A DNA stretch of 64,000 nucleotides. It comes from Nageia nagi. Taxonomy: Eukaryota; Pinophyta. The translations under genes and the position numbers were made by a program. The stretch lies in assembly GCA_050084985.1 (NCBI GenBank), contig JBITNC010000002.1:30566001-30630000 (forward strand), in the 5' to 3' direction. Each line of letters begins with the position of its first letter. Within the stretch, counting starts at the first letter, position 1. Positions 32,990-45,337 of the stretch are shown piece by piece. The notes under the pieces were generated by a model. The model saw only the letters and a program-made list of their open reading frames with translations. It made no database searches and had not been told where the DNA came from.

Positions 32990-35900
32990 TAGAGTCATGA
33001 AGTAAGAGTTAGGAACGTGCCCATACCTGGTATGATGACCTAGATGAGGAGGTATTGAACAACTTAAGGAATATTAGGGTTGGGTATTTTCTTGAGTTTC
33101 CCTATATGAAGTTGGATAGGCATATGCTAATGGCATTATTTGATCATTGGTAAGACCATACAAACACTTTTCACCTACCCATAGGTGAAATGATAATCAC
33201 TCTTGATCTAAGATGTACATCAAATATTGGGAGTTACCGTGAAGGGTGCTATGATAGATTTGAAGGAAAACTTGAATCCTATGGTAATGATAAAGAATTC
33301 CAAATGGATAACTGACATGGAGGAGTACCATGTGAGAAAGAAGGATATATATATCCATAAGAAAATTCATACACATTCTTTAAAGAGGAAATATCCTAGA
33401 CTCATAGTGCCCACATGCATAGATAATATTATCTACCCCAAAAAGAATCATGAAGTGTTTACCTTAGGTATTGTTGAACTAGGTGATATACTAAGAGGGG
33501 GGTGAATCAGTGTCTTAAACTTAAAATCTCAAACCTAGAATACTTAAAATAATACAATGGAGAAATTAAAACAAAACAAAGCAAGCACATTAAGATACAA
33601 TCACACAACACCATATATAATGAGGTTCTCCATTTAGACTACATCCCCAAAAATTACTACTTGGACTTCCATACAAATTCAACCTTTTCAAAGCACCAAA
33701 TTTACAAATTTTCACAACACCAACTCTGGGGAGTGGAACCAACCAACCTAATCTTTAGCAGTATTAACTACAAGGAGCACCAACCACTATTGCCAAGCAC
33801 TATATCGATGAATATATAAATATTTAGAAATAGTTTAAATTCTATCTATAAGACCTTGAGTGGTCTATCTCACAACTTCTTTTCCTATAACAAACTTTTC
33901 ATCCAAAATCCACTAACATTCTAAACCCGAATACTCCATATGCAAAATAAAATCCACTTGCCCAAACATTAACGAAACCCTCCAATTCAAAACTAAATAA
34001 AATAATATTTAAATAAAATAAAAAATTCATACCATACCATGCTATTTTTTGTCCTTCACGATATTTCAAAACTATAGAACTTCAAATTTCACACAAATCT
34101 ACGAAAAGAATGGGCTCAATCAGACTCTAAAATCTTGAGTTATGACCAAAACTATGAGACTCTTTTTTATGCCATTCTTTCATTTTCCTTCTTTGAAAAC
34201 ATCTTTTAAAATCCTCCACCATTCTCAATATATATAATTTTTTAAGTGGCTCTTACACTCCTCTTAATGAATCTTGCTCTTCTGTGAATGTCTCTTCCTC
34301 TTCTCTCAATAACTTTTGCTCTTCAAAAATTTAATTCTTTTCATTCTCTTCACAAAATAATTTTAATTTCATAAGCTTGTGGACCTATTATATTTTTATT
34401 TTTAATATATTGTAGCATTTATTTTGTTGGGCCATATATTACAAATAAATTAATGCTTTTCATTAGCTTCAAGAAATATATATCAAAAATAATATTCCTC
34501 AACACTATTGTTTTAATGAAATATTTTGTCAAACACTTCATTGGCCTTCTCCATCACAAAAAGAATATTCAACTTCTCATATAAATTCTAGATGCATTTC
34601 ATCAAATAATTCACATGCCAAAGCTAAGAAAAATAGGAAAAAGAGCTCTAGCGGCATTTTTGAAGAGCCATAACTTATTATTGGTTGCATGGTTTAACAT
34701 GAAATTTGGACCACATATTATCCATATAACTGAATACATTATATTAAATTTTAAAGGTATAATCCCTCATATTTTGTCCACAACACTTCTCACAAAGTGG
34801 CCTATGAAGAAAATTTGAAGACATTTGTCAAATAGTACACATTCTTAGTTTGGTGCACATTAGAGATTCTCATACTTTGGGACCTCAAATTGAGATGATT
34901 CAAAAGAAAAACTTTCTCATATCACCAATTTATACATGAAAAAATTTTAAATTCCAAATTTAAATACTTTAGGAGCCCATAACAACCATCCAACAATTTC
35001 CATGACAGCCAAAATTCATGCCCAAAACTAGAAAAAATGTCTTGAACCCATTTTGCGATGCTAACTATTTTCACATACAAAATATTTTGGCCTTTAAATT
35101 TTAAAAATGAATTCTTGGTATATATTAATACATACAAATTAAAATTCAGCCTTTGAATCATTACCATTTTCTTGTAATTTGATATGCATGGAGGTAATTT
35201 CACCTAGATTTCTAACTATTCCATTATCCATAAACGTGCATGAAAATGAACCAACATGGAATATAACCATTCTAATGCTGAAAAAAGTTTATTTTCACCC
35301 CAAAAATTGATCCAAATCATATTGGTATATCTATCACCTTACGTTTATGATTTTGCCCCCCTTGATAACTTTTGGTCCCTTTGTCATTTTAGTGTTCGCT
35401 AACTTTTCAAATCTTGCTGACATCATCACTTTCACACGTGCAACCATGGGAACTATATGCACATTGATATCATCATGTTTACAATAATGAAAATATCATT
35501 TTCTTGTATACAATAGGTATAGTTCATATTATGAGGAAGATGGTGCAAGGGAATAGGTTAGGATGGGGTTTGTGTATAGTGGCTCATATTTATCATATTG
35601 GTTTTCAAGAATGGGCGAAGGGTGACTCATACTTATGCACTTAAATTTTGAGATCTAGATCAACTATATACCTCATTAGTTTCTTATTTAGGTGGAGGAA
35701 TACACCCTACTAGATTGGAATAGATGGATGGATGAGAGGAGGTTGGGTAGGGTGCATGACACTTTAAATAAATGGTGTAAGGTAGTAGATAACTTGATGA
35801 TAAATAATATGATATATTATTCCTATGATTGTGTTACGTGGAAGGAGAGTGCATACAAGTTGATTTTGTAGAGCACACCTTGCTACCTACAAATACAAAA

Positions 35901-36903
35901 AGCTTTTATGTATCCCTATATACCTAAGAGAGTACAACTATATTTTGTTACAGGAAAAAGGTACCTCCCACATGTCGATTGATCATTTGGATGGTTGTAC
36001 AACACAAGGTGAATCCGTGTGAGATTCATGTGGATCCTAGGTAGATGAGCAATTGGTCCTTTATGTAGGATGATAAATCAAGTGATGAGAAGGAAGAGGA
36101 GAACATAGGGGAGTATACTAATGTCTACAAGGCATGGTAGGATACATTCATATCACTACCTATTTGCATATGTGTCGATGAGGAGTTAGATGCTTCAATT
36201 GAGGGTGAAGTTGATGAGGAGGAGCCTATATACCATAATGAAGATGAGGAATATGGGGAGGAGGTGGTTATGGACCAATGTGAGGATGAGGAGGGGAATT
36301 CCCTCGACATGACACACATCCAAGCATCTGTGGAATAGGTGGAGGGTACAAAGATACTCATGGGATTTCCCCATGTTGTTCCCAATTACCATAGTGTTGA
36401 TATAGATAAACTTCTCAATTATTTTCCTAAAAATATTAGCTTTGATAAATGCATATATATGCATGCATATATTGTATCTAACATATAATTTTTTGTTTTA
36501 TATATGCAACTAATGTAAAAGAATAACTCAATGTGTTGTAACAAAAATATGATATAGAATCAACTAAGCTTTGTGAAACTTTAGTGGCCTAATATGAGAC
36601 AATTTAGACCAAGTATGAGGAGATAAACAACATATAAAAATAAGTTGAGGTTCAAAAAAAAGTAGTTATAGACATGATAGATGCTCTAGATGCAAAAAAA
36701 GAAAAGTAATATGGTAGGCATATTTGAAGAGATTCATAAGTATTAGAAAGAAAAGCAAGATATTGTTATACACAATGTATACCTAGAGAATCAAATGAGT
36801 ATTTTGGAGTATTATATGGGTGATATTAAACATCCAAGTCTTTCTAGGTCCATATCTAGGACTAGGACTAGTGGTAGCAAGAGAAAGGCTCATAGTGAAT
36901 AGT
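32990..36903 (+). pseudogene. Plant mobile domain (PMD/MAIN-type) gene, split by an insertion
   Basis: PMD proteins are plant proteins found both in MuDR or gypsy elements and as host genes (MAIN family, genome integrity). First half, 33017-33470: WYDDLDEEVLNNLRN, FPYMKLDRHMLMALFDHW, a stop, then DHTNTFHLPIGEMIITL, the PMD signature; a one-base frameshift leads to DVHQILGVTVKGAMID. Second half after the insertion, from 35520: LGWGLCIVAHIYH near 35560, then KWCKVVDNLMIN, and STPCYLQIQKAFMYPY near 35874, a degenerate form of the late PMD box. The C-terminal part has an acidic run near 36240-36300, a helical Gln/Lys/Glu stretch near 36730-36800, and ends in SGSKRKAHSE and TAG at 36900. Stops and frameshifts show it is dead. 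Confidence 0.75.
33472..35513 (-). mobile_element. 2.0-kb non-coding insertion in the PMD gene
   Basis: The direct repeat taggtat occurs at 33465-33471 and 35514-35520, exactly at the two breaks in PMD homology. The inserted DNA starts tgttgaactaggtgat, followed by a G-run motif (agaggggggtgaatcagt at 33496) and ends ttgtatacaa. Termini are TGTT and ACAA, a very short inverted repeat. It encodes no protein I can recognise. A solo LTR would have a 5-bp duplication; 6-7 bp is not usual for that, so the class is open. The first 350 bp are related to 30690-31050 in reverse orientation. Confidence 0.6.
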
Positions 36904-38011
36904 TATCAATGAAATATAAAAGTGGGATACTATAGTAGGGAGAACCTATATGTCCTCAACCTCCTCTCTAAAATATGTATAACATTAGAGACACTTATTT
37001 TATTGCATATTTTTGGATTATATTTTCTAAAATTGGATCTTATCCCCAATGTATCCAAAATTGCATTATCTATTTGAAATATATCAATTGAAAAAGATGT
37101 GGTAGTGTGAAGTAGGGGATAAGAGGGATTATACTCTATCAAACCAATGTTAATGATTCTATCAAAACAAGCAAACCTCTTATACCTTTTAGAGTCTTAA
37201 TTTGAAGTCTCAAGAATTTATGATAATTCAACCATTCCTACGAATAATTCATCTAATTTTGAACCACTTTCAACTGACTTTGTCTTATTATTACATGTCT
37301 CATCAATTGATCTAGTCTTCTCAGATTCACTTTTAATCTTTTCTACTATGCCTTTCTTATCTTGTTTTATGCCAAATAATGAATCAATAAGATTTTTTAT
37401 TCCGTATTATTCCTTTCCTAAACCTTTTCCTTCATACTTCCTTGACACAAAATATTTAGGACTCATACAAGGATTACAATTCATATTCTTAAGTTTTTTT
37501 AATTGAGTACAAACAACTTTCTTTTTGTTGATTGATTCTTCCTCTTTCTCACTTTAATCCTCATTTGAAGAATGGTGTTGTAGAGAACTTTCTTTTATTC
37601 CTCATCTTGTATTTGACTTTTATTTTTTTCATATTTAGAGCAAACATAGTAGCTGCATTAACACTTATCTTTCTTAGGAGGTAAGCACAAATGTTGGTGT
37701 TGGTATGAACATTGGATTTTAGAGTTATTGTAAGGTCTCCCATAATTTTTGGTATTCATCATGATGTATACCTCCTTGAAATGATATATTTCTATTCTTA
37801 TTTCTTCATAAAGTTCCATCTATTGTTCTTCTTTGCCTACAACTTCTTTTTTATTGAAGGAAAAAAGTGGACTCAATTCTTTATGTCACATTTTTAGGAT
37901 CATTTGTTGCCTTAATAATATATTGTTATCCTTTATTATCAAATTTTAGCCTTCTATGAAAAGTGGAAGAAAATTTCATCATCGTATGAATCCAAGATAT
38001 TTCAAGGAGGT
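36904..38011. other. Unassigned stretch between the PMD pseudogene and element E
   Basis: Minus-strand pieces near 37560-37743 and 37000-37142 are open but match nothing I know. A Lys-rich, Cys/His-containing stretch on the minus strand near 37560-37720 could be a decayed gag, but ligand spacing is not regular. Confidence 0.35.
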
Positions 38012-38776
38012 TGAAGAGTAGTATTCAAAACTATTCTAGAATTATACTACAAAATCAAAGCAAAACATACACAAAATCATACAACCACAAATGAACACAA
38101 GAGATTTACCCTGGTTCTCCCAATGTGGGCTACATCTAATAAATAAGAGTTTTTTCTCTTTTATAGTATTATTCACACCTTTACATCATACTATAAATAG
38201 TGCATTACAATCAATATATAATAAACTCTTGTTACCTTAAACATAAAAGGAGAGAAGAATCCTTTACCCAAGATCAACCTTGAATTATCCTCTCCTTTAC
38301 CAGAATATAACTCACATTACTAGAACTCAAACACACTAACATTCATCCACAAAGTGAAACAAGCAAGCATAGTGGTTTCTCTCAAGGTGAGATTACTCCA
38401 CTTTGAATCTAGAACTCTATTACTTCACAATAATTACAAAGCTCTCTCATAATCTATCCTCTTACAACTAAGAGCATAATTTTTCCTCTTATAATTATTG
38501 TGAATCCATGAGAGGAGATTCCTATTTATAGTACCAAACTCCCTCATGGGATCACCCTTTTACCCAAGGGGTAATCCCATAATCCAATGGACAAGTATGC
38601 CCCTTTCTAACCAAGGATCAAACTTCTCCTACAAGTGGATGAGGGGTACACCAAGTTGCACTTATTTTAATTCTCTAAATACTAAAAGGTATTTATAAAT
38701 ACTTTTAAGGATTTAGTTAAATTAATATAAGTGAATTATAACTTAACTACCTACTAATACATTACAAATTCTAACA
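38012..38776 (-). repeat. 3' LTR of element E
   Basis: Plus-strand edges are tgaagagtag and aaattctaaca, followed by ctcccccttaatg, the minus-strand polypurine tract at 38777-38789. TATA equivalent ctatttatag near 38522-38531. The left edge is inferred from the CTTCA terminus shared with the A, B and F LTRs. At 765 bp it is longer than F's LTR. Confidence 0.7.
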
Positions 38777-39261
38777 CTCCCCCTTAATGTAATAAAGGGT
38801 AGAGATTAGAGAAGATAGAGAGAGCTTTATATTTTGAGAAGTAATAGATCCTATACAAGTCTCAAATACTTAACCATTTTAACAAATTATTTACAATATA
38901 ATAATAATTAACCATAAATGATTTCAATATACAAGAAGTAGTCTTCAACAAGAAGTTGACATGATGAGCCTCCATGAGCCTGCATACTCAAAGTAACTTG
39001 CAATCTCAAGAGACATGCAAGCTATAAGAACTCATACACAAGATCAATTAGATACATCATACATTAATATCAACATAATATAAATGAATTAAATAATATC
39101 ATCAATAAAATAATAAAATGGTGCACTATAAATCATCATAAAGATACCAAGCAAACATTAAAAATTATGATATACATCCAATCATACACATACTAGTTCC
39201 TTAAACATGGATAAATAAATAGTGCAAAAAGTGTACAAATAAGTTTATCATATGTGGATAA
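38777..39261 (-). other. 3' untranslated region of E (distal part)
   Basis: Non-coding. It shares with A and B words such as catggataa and catatgtggataa. It is interrupted at 39262 by element D. Confidence 0.7.
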
Positions 39262-39760
39262 TTTTGGAATGTATAATGCATTATTGTAAGGTTTGTAATA
39301 ATCCTCTTTGTAAATTCACTAATAGTTAATGTTATCACTAGATACCTTAAGTATTTAAGTGAATATGATAATGTAACTTGTCCTACACTCCATGTCATGA
39401 ACATGCCCCTTGGGTAAAAAGGAGTTGCATGTCATACCTTTGTACAATGGTTAAAAGGGTGATCCAAAGGGGGATTTTGTCCTATAAATAGAAGGCCCCC
39501 TCTTTGTGATCACTCACTAATTTGTGAAGCAAATTTATGCTCTAGGATAGTGTTTAGGAGATGAAATTAGGAGGATTGTAAGAAAGATATTTTTGTGAAT
39601 GACGTAAGATCTAGTTAGTGGATGTACTCCTAGTTGGGGGAACCACTTTACATATTGAGTTATTTTGTGAGATTTTCTATGCTTTATTTTTGATGTTAGT
39701 ATGAGCTTCCATGTGATCTTGATGGTTTAGGATTGTATTCATTATAGTTCAATCCCTTCA
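39262..39760 (+). repeat. 5' LTR of element D
   Basis: It starts ttttggaatgtataatgc (expected TGTTGG, second base changed) and ends aatcccttca. TATA box ctataaata at 39482-39490. Homologous to the A, B and C LTRs. Confidence 0.9.
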
Positions 39761-39762
39761 TT

Positions 39763-39774
39763 TAGTATCAGAGC
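39763..39774 (+). other. Primer-binding site of D
   Basis: tagtatcagagc, one base from the consensus tggtatcagagc, two bases after the LTR. Confidence 0.85.
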
Positions 39775-39894
39775 TTGATGTAGAAGCTCTTCTTCACCTT
39801 TTTGAAGTCTCCTCTTCACATCCTTAGAGATTCTTCATCTTGAAGGTTCATCAAGATCCTTGCTAAGGTAAAATAATTATGAAGGTATAACATA

Positions 39895-40430
39895 TTTCCT
39901 TCTTTATTTTTTACTATTTTTTAAGATGCTAACATATTTTGTGAGATATGTGAGCTTATTTTTCCAAAATATGATCAAAATGGCAATACAATGCAATTTT
40001 TTTTCCTATTTACACTAACCTCTTATGTTAGTAGCATTTTTTTTACAAAAATGCTTAATGCATGATATAATTTTATTTAACAGGATAGTATATAATGCAA
40101 TTATTTTACTAACCTTTTTGTTAGTAGCATTGTTAATAAAAAAAATTGCTTAAACCATTGATATAATTTCTAGTTAAAGGGGTTAGTATACAAACATTGC
40201 ATTCTTTTATTTCAAATGGTACTTCTTTTGAGAAATAATATCTTAGGCAAAGATATTGTATTTTACAATATCTCCTTTTTATTTATATACTATCTTTGTA
40301 AAAAAAATGCATATATTTTTTTTAAAGGGAAAACTCCTTTTTGGAATATATCATATAGTTAAAGATAGTAAAAAATGTTAGATCATTTGAAAAATTGTAA
40401 ATATTTTTTTAAAAATATATAGTCCTCTTG

Positions 40431-40476
<46 letters not shown>

Positions 40477-41329
40477 AGGTGGCTTTCTTTAAAAAATAAA
40501 TAAAGAGGAGTTGCAACACTAAGTCTGGTGGCTCCCTTCTTATCCCTAAGCTGTGCCACCACCATTTTTTTAAACCTTTGCCAACTTGTGCCATCATGGG
40601 AGATCTGCTCCCCCTCCAAACTATATAACCTTTTTCAGTCTCCTTTGTCAATGTGAGCTATCATGGGAGCTTTTCTTTCTCCATTTGACTCTGTAACCTT
40701 TTCCTGCTCACTTCGTTGCTTCTCATCCTCTCCATTGAACTCCTCATGCAACCTCCTTTCTCCTTTGAGTCTCATGCTATCATTACATTCCACAATATTG
40801 AGTCTTTGTATTATTTGATATAAAAATGCAACACCAACCTTCTGTATTTTTCTAAACTTATCCTAAATGTATATCAGAGCACTTATCATAATGATATTCA
40901 TGTGGAAACCCCACAAACCCCATGCAACTCTTGTTTTGACCTCACAAGGCCTCCTTTCTCCTCTCGGCCTCTCTTCTGCTTGTGTCAACCTCTAGTATTT
41001 CTTGCAAGTTGAAAAATGGTGCACAACTACTTTTAGGATGGCACAAGAATCCACTGCATGACTCTTCCAACCCATGATGTGTGGCTCCTCCATACACCTT
41101 AACTACCAACTCTTGAACCCACTCCTAAGCACTCTCTTTTCATTCTTTGTGTTCTTTTTTTAGGCCCATTCAAACCTTTTTTTATGGTAAGAATTGAGGT
41201 TCTAACAATAGTTTATTTTTCTTCTTTGCTTGACAAGCAAGCATTTTTTCTCATCATGAAATGCTTTAATTAGATTGATGTGTGGAGTAAGAATTCAAAA
41301 TTTGCATGCATAAGGAGTATTGACATATA
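39895..41329 (+). other. Leader of D (donor end kept, acceptor lost)
   Basis: Donor-like ctaag/gtaaaa and aag/gtataa (GT at 39895) are present as in A, B, C and F. The downstream half of the leader, including the conserved block and the acceptor before gag, has been deleted. A pyrimidine-rich, less AT-rich segment lies at 40500-41160, analogous in position but not in sequence to that of the other copies. Confidence 0.55.
40433..40476. repeat. AT dinucleotide microsatellite
   Basis: About 22 uninterrupted AT units in D's leader. Open stretches across it on the minus strand (poly Tyr-Ile) are artefacts of the repeat. Confidence 0.97.
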
Positions 41330-42535
41330 CTTCAACATCTTTGTGGAAAAAGTTAGATAAAAGAGTTAAAAAATGCATCTTTATGGGTTATGATAGTCAA
41401 CATAGAGGCTACAATATCTACTCTCCATCCTACAAAGGAGTGTTCATTTCAAGGGATAAAACGTTCAATGAACTTCTTAAAGAATCTACTTCTAATGAGG
41501 ATGTTGATGATATAGATGAATTATCAATTTCACCTAGCTGGTTGGATATTGATGTAGACAAGTCACCCCAAGAACATAATTCTCTAACACAAATAATAAC
41601 TAGGAGCATGACCTTGAATAAATCCTTATTTTCCAAAATTGATAACAAGAATGAGCCCTCATCATTCAAACAAGCTTCAAAGCATGAGTGCTGGATGGAA
41701 GCCGTGAAAGTGGAATATGAGGCACTTATGAAAAATGAAACTTGGGACTTAGTTCCTTATCCCAATAAGAATGTGATTGATAATAAGTGGATCTACAAGG
41801 TTAAGTTAACCTCAATTAGGGATATTAATAAATATAAAGCAAGGTTAGTGGCTAAAGGTTTTGCTCAGAAATACAATGTAGATTATGAGGAAACCTTTGC
41901 TTCCATGGAAAAGATTCCCACTATTAGAATAATCCTTGCTCTTTTAGTAGTTTAGGGGTGAAAATTTTTTCAATTTAACATCAAGAGTGCATTTTTCAAT
42001 GGTGAATTAGATGTGGAAATTTACATGAATTAACTAGAAAGGTTTATTATGGAAGGCAAAGAGTCTTTCATGTGCAAGCTGAAGAAGTCATTGTATGGAA
42101 TTAATCAAGCATCGAGAGCCTGATACAAGATGATTTTAGGATACTTTATAGACATTGGATTCTCCAAGTGCATCTCTGACTCTGATCTATATGTACTCAA
42201 TTAGAGAAAATATGTGGTCTTGATTCTCCTTTATGTGGATGATATTCTAATAACTAGGAATAATGATGAAATCATTCAAGAGTGCATATCCAAACTCAAA
42301 GCAACCTTTGAAATGATTGATCTTGATCTCTTACACTACTACTTTGGAATGCAAGTGTACTAATACAAGGATTGTACCTACCTTAGTTAATCTAAATATA
42401 TATCAAACATCTTTCAAAGTTTTTGAATGGATGAATGTAGACATGCTACAATCTCAATATCTTCTAGAATCACTATTCTCCTTAGCTCCAACTCTTAGTT
42501 AGCAGATGCTACATATTACAAGTAATTAATTGGTA
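41330..42535 (+). pseudogene. Copia D: integrase tail and most of reverse transcriptase
   Basis: Starts with LDKRVKKCIFMGYDSQHRGY (integrase C-terminus), passes through the Gln/Asn-rich connector ending TRSMTLNKSLFSKI, and enters RT at KHECWMEAVKVEYEALMKNE near 41680-41740. A 211-codon stretch (41320-41955) is open, the best preserved copia fragment in the window. After a TAG, the frame continues with YVDD at 42232-42243 (intact catalytic Asp pair) and HYYFGMQVY near 42336. Homology ends at LIGSL, 42535. Stops replace Gln and Trp codons as in the other elements. Confidence 0.9.
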
Positions 42536-44530
42536 GTCTTCTTTTCCTTCATTAAGAACATAAAGATATGAATCTAAGTAGCATTTGAAAAATACAAGAG
42601 TCTTAAAATACCCTAAAATCTTCTTGTACCATACTCTTGGTGCTTGCTTAAGTCCATATAAAGACTTCTTTAGCTTGCACACATGGGAATATTTTCCTTG
42701 CACAACAAACCTTTCTGGTTGGATCATAAAGATTTCAACATCTAAGTCACCATTGATAAAAGCACTCTTCACATCAAGTTGAAGTACCTTGTAACCTTGA
42801 GTTGTTGAAAGTGAAAAGATCAATCTAACTATATCTATCTTTTCTACTAGGAAAATATTTTTTCATAATCAACTCCATACTTTTGAGCAAAACCCTTAGC
42901 CACCAACCTTGCCTTATATTTCTCAATTTCACCCTCTAAATTGTACTTGATCTTATAAATACACTTATTTCCAATTACATTATTTAAGGATGAATATGGA
43001 ACTAAGTCCTAAGTTCTATTTTTCATAAGCATTTCAAATTCCAACTTCATGGCATCCATCCGACAAGCATATTTAGATGCCTCCTTAAAGGTTAAAGGCT
43101 CATTATGATTATTTATTTTAAAAAGAAGAGACTTATTCAAAGTCATACTTCTAGTTATCTTATGAGTTGGATAATTTTGCTCTTGAGTTAACTTATCTGA
43201 AGATATATCCAATGAGTTAGAAATTTTCGAAGAGTCTTCAAAGACTTCACTTGAAAAATAATTATAATTAGGAACCTCATTGAACTTGAAATCCCTTGAA
43301 ATAAAAAAATGATTTTTCTTAAGGAGAGTAGAGCCTATACCCTCTATGTTTACTATCATACCCCACAAAGATGCATTTTTCTAACTTATTATACAACTTT
43401 TCCTTTTTCTTAGAAACTATGAAGAAAAATGCTTCACATCCAAATACCATTAGATGTGAGATATTAAGTTTCTTTCCTATCCATGCCTCATATAGAGTTT
43501 TCCTTTCAACTACTTTTATGGGACACCTATTTAAGGTGTAGATAGCGATGCTCATAGCTTCACCTCAAAAAAACTAAGAAAGATTTATCATAATGCACCT
43601 ATCCATTTTCATTATGGTTCTATTCTTCCTTTCCACAACACCATTTTATTGCAAAGTATAAGGGATAGTAAACTACCTTTTGATCCCATGCTTTGTAAAA
43701 AAATTGATGAACTCATTGCTAATGTATTCACCTCTATTATCTGACCTTAGCATCTTGATCTTTATATTGGTTTGATTTTTAACTAAGACCATGAACTCCT
43801 TAAACATATCAAAAGTTTGATATTTATGCTCTAGTAGATACCCAAAAGTCATCCTAATAAAGTCATCAATAAAAGTACGGACATAAGGTGCTCCTCCAAG
43901 TGATTTAGTTTGAAAAGGGCCCATCAAATCTAAGTGTATCAATTGGAGAGGTAGAGATGCCCTAGTTTCCTTTTTCTTATCAAATTTTTGCCTTTTCATT
44001 TTCCTTAAGATGCAATTTTTATAAAAGCTAATGGAGGGAGATATAGGAGGAAAACCTTTCATAAGATGTTGATCCTTTATGATTTGAATACTTTTGTGGT
44101 TTAGGTGGCCTAAATATGGATGCCAAAGGTTTCCTTTAGAACAAATATTCAATGCAAGGCACAACTTAGTAGCACTTGATCAACTATATAAAGATCATTC
44201 TTAACCTATCCTTTTATCAAGATGGCAAACCCTTTCCTTATACTCCAAGAGTTCAAATTGAACTCAAAGGTATATCTTTTTCTTGTAATTTGAATAACTG
44301 ACAAAAGATTCATCCTTAACTTAGGCATAAAAATCATATCTTAAATCACCTTCCCATGCATCAACACGCTTCCAATCCCTTGAACTTCTAGCATAGTGTT
44401 ATATTCTATCACTACTACATCCTTCCTCTATTTGTGAAAGTTTTCAAGCTTATTACTTTCAAATCTCATATGATTAATGCAACATGAATCCACTACTAGA
44501 TCATTTGGAAAAGTATGGTACTTGGGAATA
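42536..44530 (-). pseudogene. Copia E pol: protease, integrase and N-terminal half of RT
   Basis: Read leftwards. Protease: LVVDSCCINHM near 44503-44470 (DSG changed to DSC). Integrase: GNLWHPYLGHLNHKS near 44130-44085, where zinc ligands are partly kept (one Cys is Tyr, FYKNC); core from about 43945 with HLDLMGPF, DDFIRMTFGYLLEHK, LRSDNRGEY and VVERKNRT near 43640, so all three catalytic acidic residues survive. Open for 163 codons at 44164-43673. Connector with ITRSMTLNKSLLFKI near 43160. RT: YKVLQLDVKSAFINGD near 42800-42750 (first catalytic Asp present), SLYGLKQAPRVWYKKI near 42670-42620, ending at YVLNEGKED, 42540. The YxDD box is lost at the junction with D. Confidence 0.9.
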
Positions 44531-45335
44531 AATGCCACAAACATAAGCAAAGTTATAATTTTCATCAAACTTTTCATTAGACACATGAGGTTTGTTTGAA
44601 TTTCTTTTGTAATTATGATGATTGTTGTCATTCTTCTTTGCATTTCTCCTAGGATGAGCATGAGAGATCTTCTTATGAGTTTTGAACTTCTTCTTTAAGT
44701 AAGTCATATTAGTTTCCCTAAAGCAACATTTTGCTCCTCTAGAGAAGAATCAACACCTTCTTGTTAATGGTCTCGTCATGCTTCAAGAGAAGTCTAAAAT
44801 GATTCTATAGAGAGAAGACATCCTCTTCATCATCAACCCTAGTTTCAATAATAGTCACAAAGTGACTAAACTTGGTTGAGAGGTTTTGTAAGATGATGAA
44901 TACTATGAATTCATCATTGATCCAATTAAACCCATAACTCACAAGCTGAGTCCTTAGATCAATAATCTTATTCAAGTAGATTAGCATACCTTCATCCTCC
45001 TCTTGACAAGATTGCAAGAGCTTTTGAAGGATGATGAACCTCATAGAAAACTTAGACCTAAGGTAGATCTTCTTAAGCCTATCATAAGCTTCTTTGGTGA
45101 ATGTTGAGATTGAAATCATGAGAACTTCATATGAAATTTTTCTAAATATCATAGAAGTTGTCAACTCATTCTTATTGTTATAGACCTCTAATGCTTTATC
45201 ATTTGTTGGGGTGACTTGATTCTCACTCAAAGTTTGCCAAAGTTTGCATGCTTGAAGCTCCGCTTTCATCCTTGATTCCTAAATACTATAGTTGGAACCA
45301 TCAATGATGTGCTTAGGTGTAAAAGAATCTCCTAT
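44531..45335 (-). pseudogene. Copia E gag
   Basis: The expected start at 45335-45333 is ATA (ATG changed by one G to A) after the acceptor ttttgtag. Codon 19 (Trp) is TAG at 45281-45279. From the Met at codon 23 (45269) there are 154 open codons: MKAELQACKLWQTLSENQV, ALEVYNNKNELTTSMIF, LRSKFSMRFIILQKLLQS, LIYLNKIIDLRTQLVSYGFN and NLSTKFSHFVTIIETRVDD. This is a well preserved UBN2-type capsid. The zinc knuckle region near 44560 is disrupted. Confidence 0.87.
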
Positions 45336-45337
45336 TT

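Larger units (their letters stand above)
39262..42535 (+). mobile_element. Ty1/copia element D, internally deleted and 3'-truncated
   Basis: D has a 5' LTR of the A-C family (39262-39760), a PBS (39763-39774) and about 1.5 kb of leader. It then jumps near 41330 directly into the end of integrase, continues through RT and stops at 42535 inside RT, where opposite-strand RT of element E begins. Gag, protease, most of integrase, RNase H and the 3' LTR are missing. Two deletions are needed: one internal, one at the D/E junction. Confidence 0.87.

Noticed and set aside
33472-35513. Calling the PMD insertion a solo LTR
   Set aside because: The flanking repeat is 6-7 bp rather than 5, no TATA or PBS could be placed, and the ends are only TGTT/ACAA; class left open.
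36125-36464. Ser-rich minus-strand open stretches
   Set aside because: Antisense of the acidic segment of the PMD pseudogene.
40383-40651. Minus-strand open stretches across the AT repeat
   Set aside because: Poly Ile-Tyr from a dinucleotide microsatellite; no coding evidence.
42509-42823. RT of E as an independent intact gene
   Set aside because: The open stretch is a fragment lacking the YxDD box, ending at the junction with element D.
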